DNA of 64,000 nucleotides from Eledone cirrhosa. Its lineage: Eukaryota; Mollusca; Cephalopoda; Octopoda; Eledonidae. Of the stretch, positions 43,962 to 58,349 are shown piece after piece (position 1 is the stretch's first letter; the number at the start of each line of letters is the position of its first letter). The notes under the pieces were generated by a model, which saw nothing but the letters and a program-made list of their open reading frames with translations, was not told the origin of the DNA and did not search any database. Location: assembly GCA_964016885.1 (NCBI GenBank), contig OZ024743.1, forward strand, positions 191,543,892 to 191,607,891, given 5' to 3'. Both the position numbers and the translations under genes were made by a program.

Positions 43962-45668
43962 GTATGATTATACTTGATTTTACTCGAAATTTCTTAGGCG
44001 GTGATTTCAGGAAAAATATATTCACGAGCAATTATTTTTATGGTAGATTTTATGTTATTTCGTCTTATTTGTTTACCTTTTTCCCTGATAATTTCTTCTA
44101 TTTTTTTCTTTTTCTTTTGTTGCAAAGCTAATGTTTATTCATCTGTCCAAAATTAAATGAAACATTAACTCACTACAGTAATCCATATTTACTCACCAAA
44201 ATGGAAAAGTGACTTTTAACACTTGGTTGCACTACAAAGAACGAACAATAACAACAAAAGAAAATGCTGCATTGTGCATATTCTCTTAAAATATTACCAT
44301 TGAAAATAAATATAATGAAATCAAATAAATAATTTCAATAAACACAAACACAAAGCACAAAGATAAACAAAAAATTTCACACTGTCTACATAAAAACCGG
44401 AAACGCAGCTTTTTGTCCATTTTGTTAGGAAATGGTGGCGGTAATTAGTTTAACCTTCTTTTTCGATACTTGGTGTTTCAATGATGCGTGAAGCGGCTAT
44501 AGTATTTTATTGACTATACATTTAAGCTAAAATTGTTAATCATATTTATTAACTGCTCTGCCTTCGATATGAATATTAACTTTATTTTTCATCCTTAAAA
44601 GTGAAAGTGGTACTTGCCATTGTTAAAGAAAACTCATATAAAATGTATTTTACGGCTGAAGGAGTAAAATGAATTGCATAATTCAAAATGTACAGAATTA
44701 CCTCAACTGTTCTTTTTTTTTTGCTGCGGTGCAACAAATAGTCAGTTATTCTTACAGAAATAAATCCATATATATAATTGTGTTGGTGTATGTGCGAGGG
44801 TAGGACGTTTGATGTGTGGGGGGATGTAATCTTAGTTACCAATCACGTACGCCACTCTACACACTTCTATGAACGCTCTCATGTTTTTTTGTAAATAGAG
44901 AAACTATAAAGAGCTGTATGTGTATGAGAGAGGGAGAATGATAGGAAATAAGTGAGGGGTAAAGTATGTGTATGTATTATTAAATCCATAATAAATTATT
45001 CATCCAGCCTTCCAGTACAATAGAACCAATAACTACATTTTCAAACAATGTTAGTATCCATTAACGGGTGGCTGGATTTACGACAGTGGTACGTGTCATG
45101 TACTAAATATCATTTGTAAAGCTTGTGAACGAAAGCCGGTTTGCCGAGCTCCTTTCTTAATTTACTGCAGTCGTGTTTCAGAAAATCGATATATATGTGG
45201 ATTTATATATAATAAATCCTTCACAAACAGATATTGAAGAATAATACTTGTATAAATTATGTACATATATTATTTTATTAGATGCAAAAATAAGCAAAAA
45301 TAATCGCAAATATATCGTTATATGATTAGTCAACAGTAACTTATGGTTTGATTGAGAGCTGAAAGAAACGTTAGAAAATGTTTCATCTATTTATTGATCA
45401 TTATCCGCAGAACAGGTGATATTATTATTTCATGCCTTCAGTACAATGTGTAAATAAAAATTAGAAGCAAAGGAAGCAGGTCGTGTTAAAGTTGATAAAC
45501 AAGATGATATTTTTCAATATGACCATCTTTCATGTATGGGAAATCCATTATGTAGGAAATAAATGACGATTCCTATATCAACAAAAATGTATGACTTAAT
45601 ATCGTTTGTTTTAAATAACAAAATGCTTTTGTACCTTTAAAATCCATTATGTAGTAGATATACAACGA
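43962..45668. other. Unique AT-rich sequence
   Basis: About 1.7 kb. Longest frame 86 codons (44842-44582, minus), without recognisable motifs. No RNA gene or repeat seen. Confidence 0.5.
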
Positions 45669-45826
45669 TAAGGCGGCGAAATGACAGAGGGATTAGAACG
45701 TCGGATAGAATGCTCTGCAGTATTCGTTCCGGCTCTCTGCTTTCTGAGTTCAAATCCCGCCGAGATCAACTTTGTCTTACATCCTTTCGGGGCCGATAAA
45801 AAATGTACCAGTCTAGTACACTATAT
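45669..45826 (+). mobile_element. Cephalopod tRNA-derived SINE, copy 5
   Basis: AAGGCGGCGAAATGACAGAG, GAACGTCGG (A-box region), GAGTTCAAATCCCGCCGAGA (B box), TCCTTTCGGGGCCGATAAAA and GTACCAGT. Good match to copies 2, 3 and 6. Confidence 0.85.
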
Positions 45827-46931
<1,105 letters not shown>

Positions 46932-47159
46932 ACCCACCTACCCACCCACTACAAAAAGAAAAGGAATAATACAAAAGGAAACCACATAATTCGGCCCATA
47001 AGTGAAATGCATACAAAATCTGAAATCGTCTGTAACGAATAAACCAGTATTTAATCGAATGACGATCGCCACCGACGAATGCGATAAAGTACTCCAGGAA
47101 AGTTAAAAGAAATTTCCCACCGCAGTTAACAAAGAACTTACTAGATCTGCAAAACAAAA

Positions 47160-47660
47160 TTTTGAAACTGTAATATTATAAAATTAAATTGTTTAGAACT
47201 ACAAGTGAAATCATTCTTCTCCTTTTTTTTTAAATATACCTAACTGTACAAAGGATTTCACATATTTTCACACATATATATATTTGAAAAAGGGAAAAGA
47301 ATGACAACACTTGTACTTCTAAACAATTTAATTTTATAATATTGCAATTTTACAATTTTGTAGATCTACAAAGCAAAATTGTAAAATTGTAATATTATAA
47401 AATTAAATTGTTTAGAGCTACAAGTGAAGTCATTATTTTCATTTTAAAGCCATGCTTTCCAGCATAGTTACGTCCCTTTACGATCTGAGTTCAAATCCCG
47501 CCGAGGTTGACTTTGCCTTTCATCCTTACGGGGACGATAAAATAAAGTACCAGTAATGCACTGGGTAATTGCTCGCCTTGTGCCTAAAGTAGAAACAATT
47601 ATTTTCTTTTTTTCAAATATACCTAACTCTACAAAGGATTTCACACATGTTCTATATATA
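47160..47660. repeat. Foldback/triplicated repeat interrupted by a SINE
   Basis: ATAAAATTAAATTGTTTAGA occurs at about 47174 and 47397, with its reverse complement TCTAAACAATTTAATTTTAT at about 47316. AAATATACCTAACTCTACAAAGG at 47618 matches 47232. The SINE entry below splits the second unit. Confidence 0.75.
47447..47606 (+). mobile_element. Cephalopod tRNA-derived SINE, copy 6 (head-truncated)
   Basis: Starts at GCCATGCTTTCCAGCATAG, lacking the A-box part of the tRNA head, then GAGTTCAAATCCCGCCGAGG (B box), CTTTGCCTTTCATCCTTACG and TGCCTAAAGTAGAAACA. Closest to copy 2. Confidence 0.85.
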
Positions 47661-48290
47661 TATGTGTGTGTGCGTGTGTGTATATATATTCTTTTCTATC
47701 TTTACATATTGACTTCTCACGTTGTTTGCTTCGTTTTAGATGTTTCTATATTTGAGATGACACCAACCCTCCATTATGACTTCTATGCTGCTGCGTAAAT
47801 TTGTGGATTAATTCTTATGATATTTGCATACGTTTCTAGTATGTCTATAAAGACCAGTTTATGTGTGGTGTTATTTCTATTTCTATTTTATTTTCAAGTT
47901 TGTAGGAAGACCTATAGCTTTAAAATCAAATGTTTACACATTTAGAATATCGTCATCTTCAACATTTTCAACATTAGAATTCACTATTCTTAGATCTTTC
48001 CCATATTAATGATTGTTGATATACAGTATAGAATTGGTTTAGTTTGTTATAAGTTTTCCTATCTGGTTTGGTATTTTGTTTCACTGGTTTGCTCACACTC
48101 GACTTTATCTTGTTTTGCGTTTTCGATGTTCAAAGTTTAAATCAGCTAGTAGCGTGTTTCTAATAGTTGTTTGTACCATGTTTACACACACACACGTGTA
48201 AACATAGGTGTACACATATGATATACACACACATGCACACAGAGACACACACATATACATATACACATACACATACAGACACACACACAT
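47661..48290. other. Unique sequence with CA/GT patches
   Basis: Short CACACA patches at 48180-48290. No gene or RNA supported. Confidence 0.45.
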
Positions 48291-48480
48291 ATATATATAT
48301 ACATGTATGTGTTCGTACGAAACGTTAACGAGGAAATCAGCACATGAGTATTATACTGTACAATGATATATATATATATATATTAGTTTAACTCTTGTTA
48401 CAGTAGTAAAAGAGCTTTAACGCTTCGGACGTTAGTCCTTCATCGGAGGATAAACTAAGAAATAGAAGAAATGGGATAGA

Positions 48481-49262
<782 letters not shown>

Positions 49263-50845
49263 ACAGATTGATGTCATACTTGCGGCCCGTAAAACACCAA
49301 TCACCTTTGAAGACCAATAATGGACCCGCAAAGATATGCAAAACAACTTCGACATTACCATGGGGTCTAGTGACTCGGCGCAGGTCACTGATTTAGTCGG
49401 CCTATATTTACTTAACCAAATCCATAGGGACCTTCCTTACCTCAGCGGTGGTTTGTATTGCGACGATGTACTTCTACTTATAGATTATAAAAAATTCAAT
49501 ATAGAAAGAACTAGAAAACTATCGCACAAAACATTCAAAAACTATAACCTTAGTATTACCATGGACAAAAAGACGAAAAACGTCAACTTCCTAGACGCCA
49601 CACTCTACCTAGACTCAATGATATATGCACCTTTCCACAAATCTAATGAAAAACTCATCTACGTAGATACCAAGTCTAACCACCCTAAATCTATATTGAA
49701 CTCTATCTCTAAGGGAGTATCTAATAGAATCTCTAATCTATCCTATGACATAAACACATTTAACAATAACTCGCAGTATTATAATCAGGCACTAGCTAGA
49801 TCAGGCCATAATACAGGGATAGAGTTCCTACATACAAAAACACATAGCTACAACATTATTTCACACAACTTGTCCATGGGAAAATTTAATAATAGGAATA
49901 GCAACCACACACACACTAATAGAGATTATAACAACAAAAGTAACCCACACCACAGAAATTACCATAGTAACATTAAAGGAAACAAATCACCAGACATAAA
50001 AAACAGAAATAGAAGAAGAAATAATACATTTTTCAATCTAAACGTCTCTACCAACCTACCTAGGGCTTTCTTCTCACTACTGGATAAACACTTCCCATCC
50101 GGCCACAGGTACCATAGCCTTTTAGACAAAAACACTATTAAAATCTCATAATCTACTACGCCTAACTTAGCATACCACATAGCTAGTAGCAATAAAAGAA
50201 AAATTAATTCTTACTTCCAACAAACTAAATCACAACAGACGATAAACCTTCAAAATAACATTCAAAATAACATTATAGCAACTAACCATAATATCAATAG
50301 AAATAATAGTATTAGTACTAGTGTAAACATTAACGCTGCGAACGACAACCCACATAACCATAACCCTATAGCTAACATCCAAACTTCTACACAGCATAGT
50401 AACCAGCAGACTAACACCCAGAATAATTGTAACTGTAGATCAAATAGAACCTGACCTTTAGATAAAAAATGCTTAACCAAGGATATCATATACTCATGTA
50501 CAGTCGCAACTAACAACTCTTCTGAAACCTATATAGGCTCTACTTCTAACTGCTTCAGAACTAGATACAATTCGCACCTCCACTCTTTCAAAAAACACAG
50601 TCTAGCCAACTCCACTTCACTATCTAGCTAGATACACTATCTAAAAACTAAAAATAAAATATATACACTTAAATGGGAAGTGGTAGGTAGTGCAATATCG
50701 TACAAACCACCTAATAAATGTTGTAACCTCTGTCTACTAGAGACCCTTACTATCATCTTCTCTAACCATAATCTCCTTAATAAAAAAATCAGAAGTGTTC
50801 GCATCTTGCCAACACCGCTTCCGACACTCTTTCCAAAACTTTAAA
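49263..50845 (+). pseudogene. PLE-C reverse transcriptase (C-half) + GIY-YIG
   Basis: The open part starts with [19 protein letters not shown], then motif C as GGLYCDDVLLL and VNFLDATLYLD, matching PLE-B residue for residue in these blocks. TAA at 50149-50151 interrupts. The frame continues through an Asn-rich linker to NCNCRSNRT, a TGA, and KKCLTKDIIYSCTV ... TYIGSTSNCFRTRYNSH (GIY-YIG motifs). A TAG near 50629 follows, and after another shift near 50785 SEVFASCQHRF, the conserved tail. Motif A and the fingers are missing. Three stops and a frameshift: dead. Confidence 0.8.
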
Positions 50846-51065
50846 CCCTATATATAACAATGTCAGACTGGAACCGTCACCACCCCTAGCAATTAGCATC
50901 AGTAGCACACCTTACACCTCATCTCCACACCCATTTATATACTCTAAAGGTAATACTGGCAGCATTATAGTACCATCTACCCTGGGGATACCCCCATGTA
51001 CTTCTAATTCTGATATCTCAGCCGTGGATTACTTAAACTGCATTGCACAAATATATGATTAATAT
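49263..51065 (+). mobile_element. Penelope-like element C, 5'-truncated
   Basis: Close relative of PLE-B. It begins within the RT upstream of motif C, has the GIY-YIG domain, and a 3' region to about 51065. The 5' truncation abuts AT-rich repeat. Confidence 0.8.
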
Positions 51066-51179
51066 AAACTGTAGACACGGTATTGGTTGTGCTAACATAA
51101 TCCTGTGCATGGAGTGCCACCATGAGATAGATTGATGATTAAGTAAGTAATCTTATTATTATGTGACTATATATTATAT

Positions 51180-52030
51180 ACGATCAGTACAATGAATTAT
51201 GCACAGGTGATACATGAGTTAGGAGTTTCTGTGTTGCTTGATGACCTGGTTAGTATCTTTTGATGAGAGAACTGGTCCCCGGACCACCCTGGTGAATTTA
51301 CTGGGGATGCAGTCATACAATGACCCGAAACTTGCCGGGAGTCTTGTATGATAATAAGACCATTATTAGTAATAAGACCCTTATTAGTAGTGAGACCCAT
51401 ATAATTAATTTTGTAGTCTGACTCTTCTTATAGATTGTCCAGGTGTGGCACTCCATATTAGATTGTAATCATCATGATATGAACTCCTTTAGTACTTATT
51501 AATAGACTCCACTCTAATTTGTAGATAAGATACCTCATTTAATTTATATATGAGATGAGAGTTTATGTATTGCTTGGTGGCCAGACTGGTGACTTTATAT
51601 GGGAGATTTGATCTCCAGATTGTAATCATCATGATATGAACTCCTTTAGTACTTATTAATAGACTCCACTCTAATTTGTAGATAAAATACCTAATTTAAT
51701 TTATATATGAGATGGGAGTTTATGTATTGCTTGATAGCCAGACTGGTGTCTTTATATGAGAGATTTGATCTCCAGACCACCCTGGAGATATTCAGATTTA
51801 CCAAGGATTCAGACATACAATGCCCCAGAGCTTACCGGGAGTCATATATAATAATAGGACCATGCCAGGTCCTGCGGGAGGAATTACACTTACAAAGAAC
51901 ATTGATTTGGGGGTCTGACTCTTATAGAATGTTCAGATATGACACCCCTTAATAGAAGGTAATCATCCTGATATATACACCTTTAGTACTTCTTAATAGA
52001 CAACACTGTAACCTATAGATAAGTAACATA
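51180..52030. repeat. Diverged tandem repeat, including an exact-looking 157-bp duplication
   Basis: GATTGTAATCATCATGATAT starts at 51461 and again at 51618, with the following ~155 bp (…TAGTACTTATTAATAGACTCC…TTTGATCTCCAGA) nearly identical. More diverged units lie on both sides: 51215-51330 (GAGTTTCTGTGTTGCTTGAT; CGGGAGTC) and 51715-51990 (GAGTTTATGTATTGCTTGAT; CGGGAGTC; GGTAATCATCCTGATAT). Confidence 0.8.
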
Positions 52031-52629
52031 ATCTAGAAATTAGTTATAACAGCATATGATAGGCACTTATTTGACACACCATTAATGTAATTTAGGATAA
52101 TAAATTTAACTAAGAAAACCAGCTAGTTACCTCCCCTTACGCATTAATTCCCCTTGGTCATACACACACTTCCGGAATATAATATCATCACACAAAACTA
52201 AACAACATGATCTATTAATTAAGAATCGACAAGATACGGTTTATAACTTGGTTATATGCTGAACCATCGTGAATTATATGATAGACCCGTGGTCTATATA
52301 TTGCGTCTCATGGATTATGTGAGTGGTGGTGTGCGCGAAGACAGTGGTACTGATTTGCCTACGATATAATGTTTTATATGTTTGATATTTTTGATATTTT
52401 GGTGTTTCTCTACATTCGGGACTGTATATCATACAGGTGTATGCGAAAAAATGATTTAATGATTCAGCCCACATAATGATATCGATTGCCTGCTTCAACT
52501 GCCTGACCCTGCAAGTAACAATCTGACGCACTCTAATCCTGTATAAATAAGACACGCGTGCATGCTACACGTGAGATTGTTTCATACACTGACTACTCTT
52601 AACTTTCCTCTTGCTTTATCTTCATAAAC
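52031..52629. other. Unique AT-rich sequence
   Basis: A 93-codon minus-strand frame (52555-52274) has no recognised motif. Nothing else supported. Confidence 0.45.
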
Positions 52630-53102
52630 TGCCAATGCTTCATTTTTATTTTTATTTTTATTTTTATTTTTATTTTTATTTTTATTTTTATTTTTATTTT
52701 TATTTTTATTTTTATTTTTATTTTTATTTTTATTTTTATTTTTATTTTTATTTTTATTTTTATTTTTATTTTTATTTTTATTTTTATTTTTATTTTTATT
52801 TTTATTTTTATTTTTATTTTTATTTTTATTTTTATTTTTATTTTTATTATTTTTATTTTTATTTTTATTTTTATTTTTATTTTTATTTTTATTTTTATTT
52901 TTATTTTTATTTTTATTTTTAATTTTATTTTTATTTTTATTTTTATTTTTATTTTTATTTTTATTTTTATTTTTATTTTTATTTTTATTTTTATTTTTAT
53001 TTTTATTTTTATTTTTATTTTTATTTTTATTTTTATTTTTATTTTTATTTTTATTTTTATTTTTATTTTTATTTTTATTTTTATTTTTATTTTTATTTTT
53101 AA
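52630..53102. repeat. (ATTTTT)n hexanucleotide satellite
   Basis: About 470 bp, near 78 units, with interruptions at about 52846-52852 and 52919-52926. Because six is two codons, it yields a fake Phe-Tyr polymer ORF on + (52611-52922); not a gene. Confidence 0.95.
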
Positions 53103-53489
53103 CCTTTATATGTAAATTGCCATGCTATATCATTTTGATGGATGTCATCCCACTGTGGATCAATATGTAGCATATGTTTTTATATGTCTCTTGTGTTGAA
53201 AAGGAGATCAAGTATGTTATAGATCACTAAATATTTGCTCCGAAGAAACCAAACCTCGGTTTGGAGGAAACAATTGTAAGCAAATAAATGATTTAAACTG
53301 AACTTTGATTATTGTAAACTCTATATAACTGCTCTGTAAAACAACCGATGTTATTACATTGAGCTATTTATCTTACTGGTAATAAGATAGTAATTAATGA
53401 CTATCTTTCACTATTTAGGGTTTGTATAAAAAATATATAAGCATAAAAGGTTTAATTACATACATAACCATAAATAGTATCCTTAATAC
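53103..53489. other. Unique sequence after the hexanucleotide array
   Basis: Contains a small hairpin (CCAAACCTCGGTTTGG at about 53250) but no ORF or RNA gene. Confidence 0.45.
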
Positions 53490-53505
53490 TATATATATAT
53501 ATATA

Positions 53506-53519
<14 letters not shown>

Positions 53520-53540
<21 letters not shown>

Positions 53541-53935
53541 TAGAAATTATAAGCTTTCGCCGTATTTTTAGATTAAAGAAATTTCTAGCCTGATAGTGGG
53601 GTTTATAACCCTCGGAGAAATGGAAAAAGATGAGTGTTGCCGTACATGGGAGTCGAACCCACATCTTTGATTAACCAGACCACTGTGCTACCATTACACC
53701 AATACACATGCCATCTCCTTCCATTCGAATTAGAAGCTATGAACTTAGCAAGTGAATGATAAACAAGCAAATTATAAACGTAAACATGTAAGTATGTTTT
53801 TGAAACGGTGCGCTAGTTTGAAATTAGAAATTAGAAATTATAAGCTTTCACCGTATTTTTAGACTATACCTACTATCAGGCTAGAAATTTCTTTAGTCTA
53901 AAAATATAATATATAAATATATATATATATATATA
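53520..53935. repeat. Repeat with two TAGAAATTATAAGCTTTC copies and inverted block
   Basis: TAGAAATTATAAGCTTTCGC (53540) and TAGAAATTATAAGCTTTCAC (53833) are direct copies. AAAGAAATTTCTAGCCTGAT (53575) is reverse-complemented as ATCAGGCTAGAAATTTCTTT (53875). A tRNA-like segment lies between them. Confidence 0.7.
53638..53715 (-). mobile_element. tRNA-like sequence (SINE head or tRNA pseudogene)
   Basis: Minus strand: TATTGGTGTAATGGTAGCAC (A box, D arm) and, about 27 nt later, GTGGGTTCGACTCCCAT, a T arm with a 5-bp stem and a good B box. GTACGGC follows at the acceptor position, but I cannot pair it well with the 5' side, so a working tRNA is unlikely. Confidence 0.5.
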
Positions 53936-54027
53936 TATGGAAAATTATATTTAAATTGTTGGGTTACAACTAGTAAATATTTATAACTGATATAAAAGCA
54001 GTCAACAAGTATTTGGAGTATATTTAC

Positions 54028-54962
54028 GATATTAAATAAATGGAAACTATATTTATAAAACCATATTTATTTCATTATATATATTTCAGGGATATCATAT
54101 TAACAATATGTTATGCCTTCTTCAGACAAAATACAATATAGACAGTTTTATAAATAAATAGATTTGACATACCGTTCAACATCGACTTGTATTTGAAAAG
54201 TTGATTTGGCTGTGAAAAATTGTAAACAGAAAGAAAGAAAGAAAGAAGGAAAGAAAGAAAGAAAACGAAGAAAAAGAAGAAATGCATGCAACTAAATAGA
54301 GAGATGGAAAGATAGATAAAGAGAAGAACTTCATGTAAAGAAACAGAGAGAGATATATAGAGAGAGGAAATAGATAGAGATAGATATATATAGAGAAAAG
54401 TAGGTAGTTGAACATCCGTTGAATGACGTATCAATGATACATTTATTTATTTATTTATTTATTTAGCTCTAGTATTAATGTAAGGGAGATATATGTGGTT
54501 AGGAGAGAAACCAGCCGTTATATATAGAGAAAAAATGAAAAGTAACCAGACATAGGCGAGGCAGAATTTAAAAACCCTATGTTTCAATGTAGAAATATTA
54601 GTTCGTATAAAAAACAGGCACTATAATGTAAATATCAGTATTCATGAATGAGACACGTATCTATAATGTGTGAAAAGTAATGATCTTATGTCTAGTTTTA
54701 AAAATTCATATGTTTATATGATAACTACAAACATCGATGTGAATTTACGTGATCAACTCTGCAAACTCCTATTTCACACGGAGAACATTCTCATTGTGCT
54801 ATAAAAATTTAAGTATACATATATGTGTATATATACACATATATATAGAGTCTATATTAATTTTAACAATACTATTCTTGTCTTTACTCTACATGATTAT
54901 CTATCAAGCAGAAATAGAGAACAGATTTCAATATATTAATAAAAAATATCAGAAACAAAAAA
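54028..54962 (+). repeat. PLE-B left inverted terminal repeat
   Basis: Starts near TACGATATTAAATAAATGG and extends into the coding frame (AGAACAGATTTCAATATATT). Its minus strand carries CTGAAGAAGGCATAAC near 54117, the presumed 3'-end motif. Confidence 0.85.
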
Positions 54963-56962
54963 CTGACTTTGAAAACGATATAATTTCTATCATACAAGGA
55001 GTCAAATTCAAGAGAAACTTCAAAGGCCAGGAATATCTGAAAGGCATTAAAGATAATATTGAGAGCTTAGAGAAAACTGAGAAGATCTTGGTGAAATCTG
55101 ACAAGACCAACAACCTCTATGGAGTGCAGAAAGATATGTATAATGGCCTCATACTGAAAGAACTGAGGAAAAAGTACAAGGTAGCAGATAAGGCCTAGCT
55201 TGAGAAAATGAATGTTGAAGCATCTTGTATAATGCACGAGTTGGAAATTGAGAACAGAACACAACCTTTCGTGCCCAGGAAACCGAAGATCAATATGAAA
55301 GATCACAAAAGGAATTTTGAAAATGACTTGCCAGTTAGATTGATCGCACCATCAAAATCGGACCTGGGTAAATTAAGCAAAAACATTCTTGACAGGGTGA
55401 TACAGCAAATTAAAAACTTGGATTGTTTACCTAACCTGAGCTTGTGGAAGGGAACTGGAGAGGTTGTTGAGTGGTTTAAGCAAATTAAATATAACAATAA
55501 TAATAAGTTTATTCAACTTGATATTGCTAACTATTATTCTTCTATTACCCCTAATCTACTAAATAAGGCACTAAATTACGCATTCAAACATACAGACCTA
55601 ACTAGCAATGAAATGCACATTATATTATCGGCTAGGAAAACATTGATAGAATTTAATGACCAACTATGGACCAGAGCAGATAGAGATAGCAATTTTGAAA
55701 TTACTATGGGATCATCCGACTCAGCTCAGGTAACTGACCTTGTGGGCTTATTTTTAATCAATTCGCTGCATAGGAAATTACCTGGTACTACCGGAGGTTT
55801 ATATAGAGATGACATGCTTTTACTTATTGATAATAATAACTCTGAACTAAATAGAAAAAGAAAACAAATTACACAATTTTTTAATTACTTTAATCTAAAA
55901 ATAGAAATTGAGAATAACCATAGAATAGTCAATTTCCTAGATATAACATTAAATCTCAACACATGTCTTCACTATCCATTTCACAAGTTGAATGAAAACT
56001 TAAACTATGTCAGCTTTAACTCTAACCACCCCAGATCTGTTAAAAATACTATAGTAAACTCTGTTCAAAAACGTATCTCTAGAATCTCGTCTAATAGAAA
56101 GATTTTCGACGAAAAAGCCCAGTACTACAATGAAGCGTTAGCTAGAGCAGGATATAGTGATAAAATTATGTACATAGATAATGATAGACAAACTAAACAA
56201 AATAACAACTATTTGAATTACGGCCACAACCTTAACAACTATAATAGAAAGCATTACAATAATTCCAAAAGCCAAAAAAGAAATAGAACTAGGAACATAA
56301 TATGGTTTGCCCCCCCTTTCTCACTAAACATTAAAACCCACATCGCTAAACTATTTTTTAAAGCTCTTGATAATCGCTTCCCTAGAACACATAGGTATCA
56401 CTCAATTTTCAATAGACATACTATAAAATTAACCTACTCATCCACCAAAAATTTAGCACAAAATATTAATAGAATAAATAATAGGGACTTAAAACCTAGC
56501 GATAATAGCATAAATAATATACAAGTTAACAAATGTAACTGTAGAGATAGATCTAAATGTCCGTTAAATAACAACTGCTTAGTTAAAAATATAATATACA
56601 ACTGTAATGTTAAAACGGACTCTAATTCTTTTAACTACGTTGGTTCCACATCGACGGAATTTAAACTTCGCTATAATAACCACAAGAATTCTTTCACAGA
56701 TCCAAGCAAAAAATCTTCAACAGCACTATCAGGCGTACTCTGGCAACTTATGCAAGATAACGTTAGATATTCGACGGCTTGGAATATAGTCTCAAGAGGG
56801 ATTCCTTTTAATTCATCCTCTGAGACATGTGACCTCTGCGCGGAGGAGATATTCTTTATACTAAAATCTAAAAATTCCCTTAATCTACGGACAAATTTAT
56901 TCAGTTGCTGCAAACATAGATTGAACTCAACTTTTAAATATAAATTTAAATTTAAAATGTAG
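54749..56962 (+). pseudogene. PLE-B reverse transcriptase-GIY-YIG polyprotein, one stop
   Basis: Retroelement polyprotein that nicks (GIY-YIG) and reverse-transcribes. One frame throughout; the only stop is TAG at 55196-55198. Start uncertain: 54749, or 54890 (MIIYQAEIENR). Numbering from the Met at 55208: KINMKDHK at about 27-34, LPVRLIAPSKSDLGKLSKNI 41-60, motif A FIQLDIANYYSSI (Asp105), [15 protein letters not shown] 167-181, motif C GLYRDD (Asp201-202), VNFLDITL about 241-248. An Asn-rich linker follows, then CNC and CPLNNNC (443-457). GIY-YIG: NIIY 461-464, NYVGS 476-480, KLRYNNHKNSF about 486-496. Then CDLCAEEIFFIL with the expected Glu, and CCKHRLN. All catalytic motifs are intact; apart from the stop it could be active. 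Confidence 0.85.
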
Positions 56963-57411
56963 TATATTTAGTTTGATTTGTAATTATTTATGAAACTAGC
57001 CGATAAATCTTTCGATTTCTTCTTTCTATTCTTCTTTTTATTTTTATTTTAAACATTCTTCATGAAAAATTAAACTACCCTAAAAGTTGATGCTCCAAAT
57101 ATATCGAATAAATGTTACACTAGATAAACTTCTATATTAAATATAAGAACATATGTAGACCAAATGGGTATCCTAAACTTTTGAAATGATTTCTGCTAGA
57201 CGTGATTTGGTAAATAATTTTTAGTTTTATCTGTTTTCGACTCTGATGCTTATAATGAACTTGGCAATATATTGTCAATTAATTTTGAAAGGTTGATCTT
57301 TTGTGGTCGATTTGCGTGGCTTACTATGTTTTTATTATTTTAATATTTTAATATTTTTATTTTTAATATGTAATATTTTTTAGTTTTCTGTTTTATTTAT
57401 TTATTATTATT

Positions 57412-58349
57412 TTTTGTTTTTGTTTCTGATATTTTTATTAATATATTGAAATCTGTTCTCTATTTCTGCTTGATAGATAATCATGTAGAGTAAAGACAAG
57501 AATAGTATTGTTAAAATTAATATAGACTCTATATATATGTGTATATATACACATATATGTATACTTAAATTTTTATAGCACAATGAGAATGTTCTCCGTG
57601 TGAAATAGGAGTTTGCAGAGTTGATCACGTAAATTCACATCGATGTTTGTAGTTATCATATAAACATATGAATTTTTAAAACTAGACATAAGATCATTAC
57701 TTTTCACACATTATAGATACGTGTCTCATTCATGAATACTGATATTTACATTATAGTGCCTGTTTTTTATACGAACTAATATTTCTACATTGAAACATAG
57801 GGTTTTTAAATTCTGCCTCGCCTATGTCTGGTTACTTTTCATTTTTTCTCTATATATAACGGCTGGTTTCTCTCCTAACCACATATATCTCCCTTACATT
57901 AATACTAGAGCTAAATAAATAAATAAATAAATAAATGTATCATTGATACGTCATTCAACGGATGTTCAACTACCTACTTTTCTCTATATATATCTATCTC
58001 TATCTATTTCCTCTCTCTATATATCTCTCTCTGTTTCTTTACATGAAGTTCTTCTCTTTATCTATCTTTCCATCTCTCTATTTAGTTGCATGCATTTCTT
58101 CTTTTTCTTCGTTTTCTTTCTTTCTTTCCTTCTTTCTTTCTTTCTTTCTGTTTACAATTTTTCACAGCCAAATCAACTTTTCAAATACAAGTCGATGTTG
58201 AACGGTATGTCAAATCTATTTATTTATAAAACTGTCTATATTGTATTTTGTCTGAAGAAGGCATAACATATTGTTAATATGATATCCCTGAAATATATAT
58301 AATGAAATAAATATGGTTTTATAAATATAGTTTCCATTTATTTAATATC

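Noticed and set aside
52611..52922. 104-residue Phe-Tyr polymer ORF
   Set aside because: Product of the (ATTTTT)n hexamer, which is two codons long.
53638..53715. Functional tRNA gene
   Set aside because: Acceptor stem cannot be paired convincingly, and the sequence lies within a repeat.
55208..56962. PLE-B as a telomerase or group II intron RT
   Set aside because: The C-terminal GIY-YIG domain, KDHK block and inverted terminal repeats fit Penelope-like elements.
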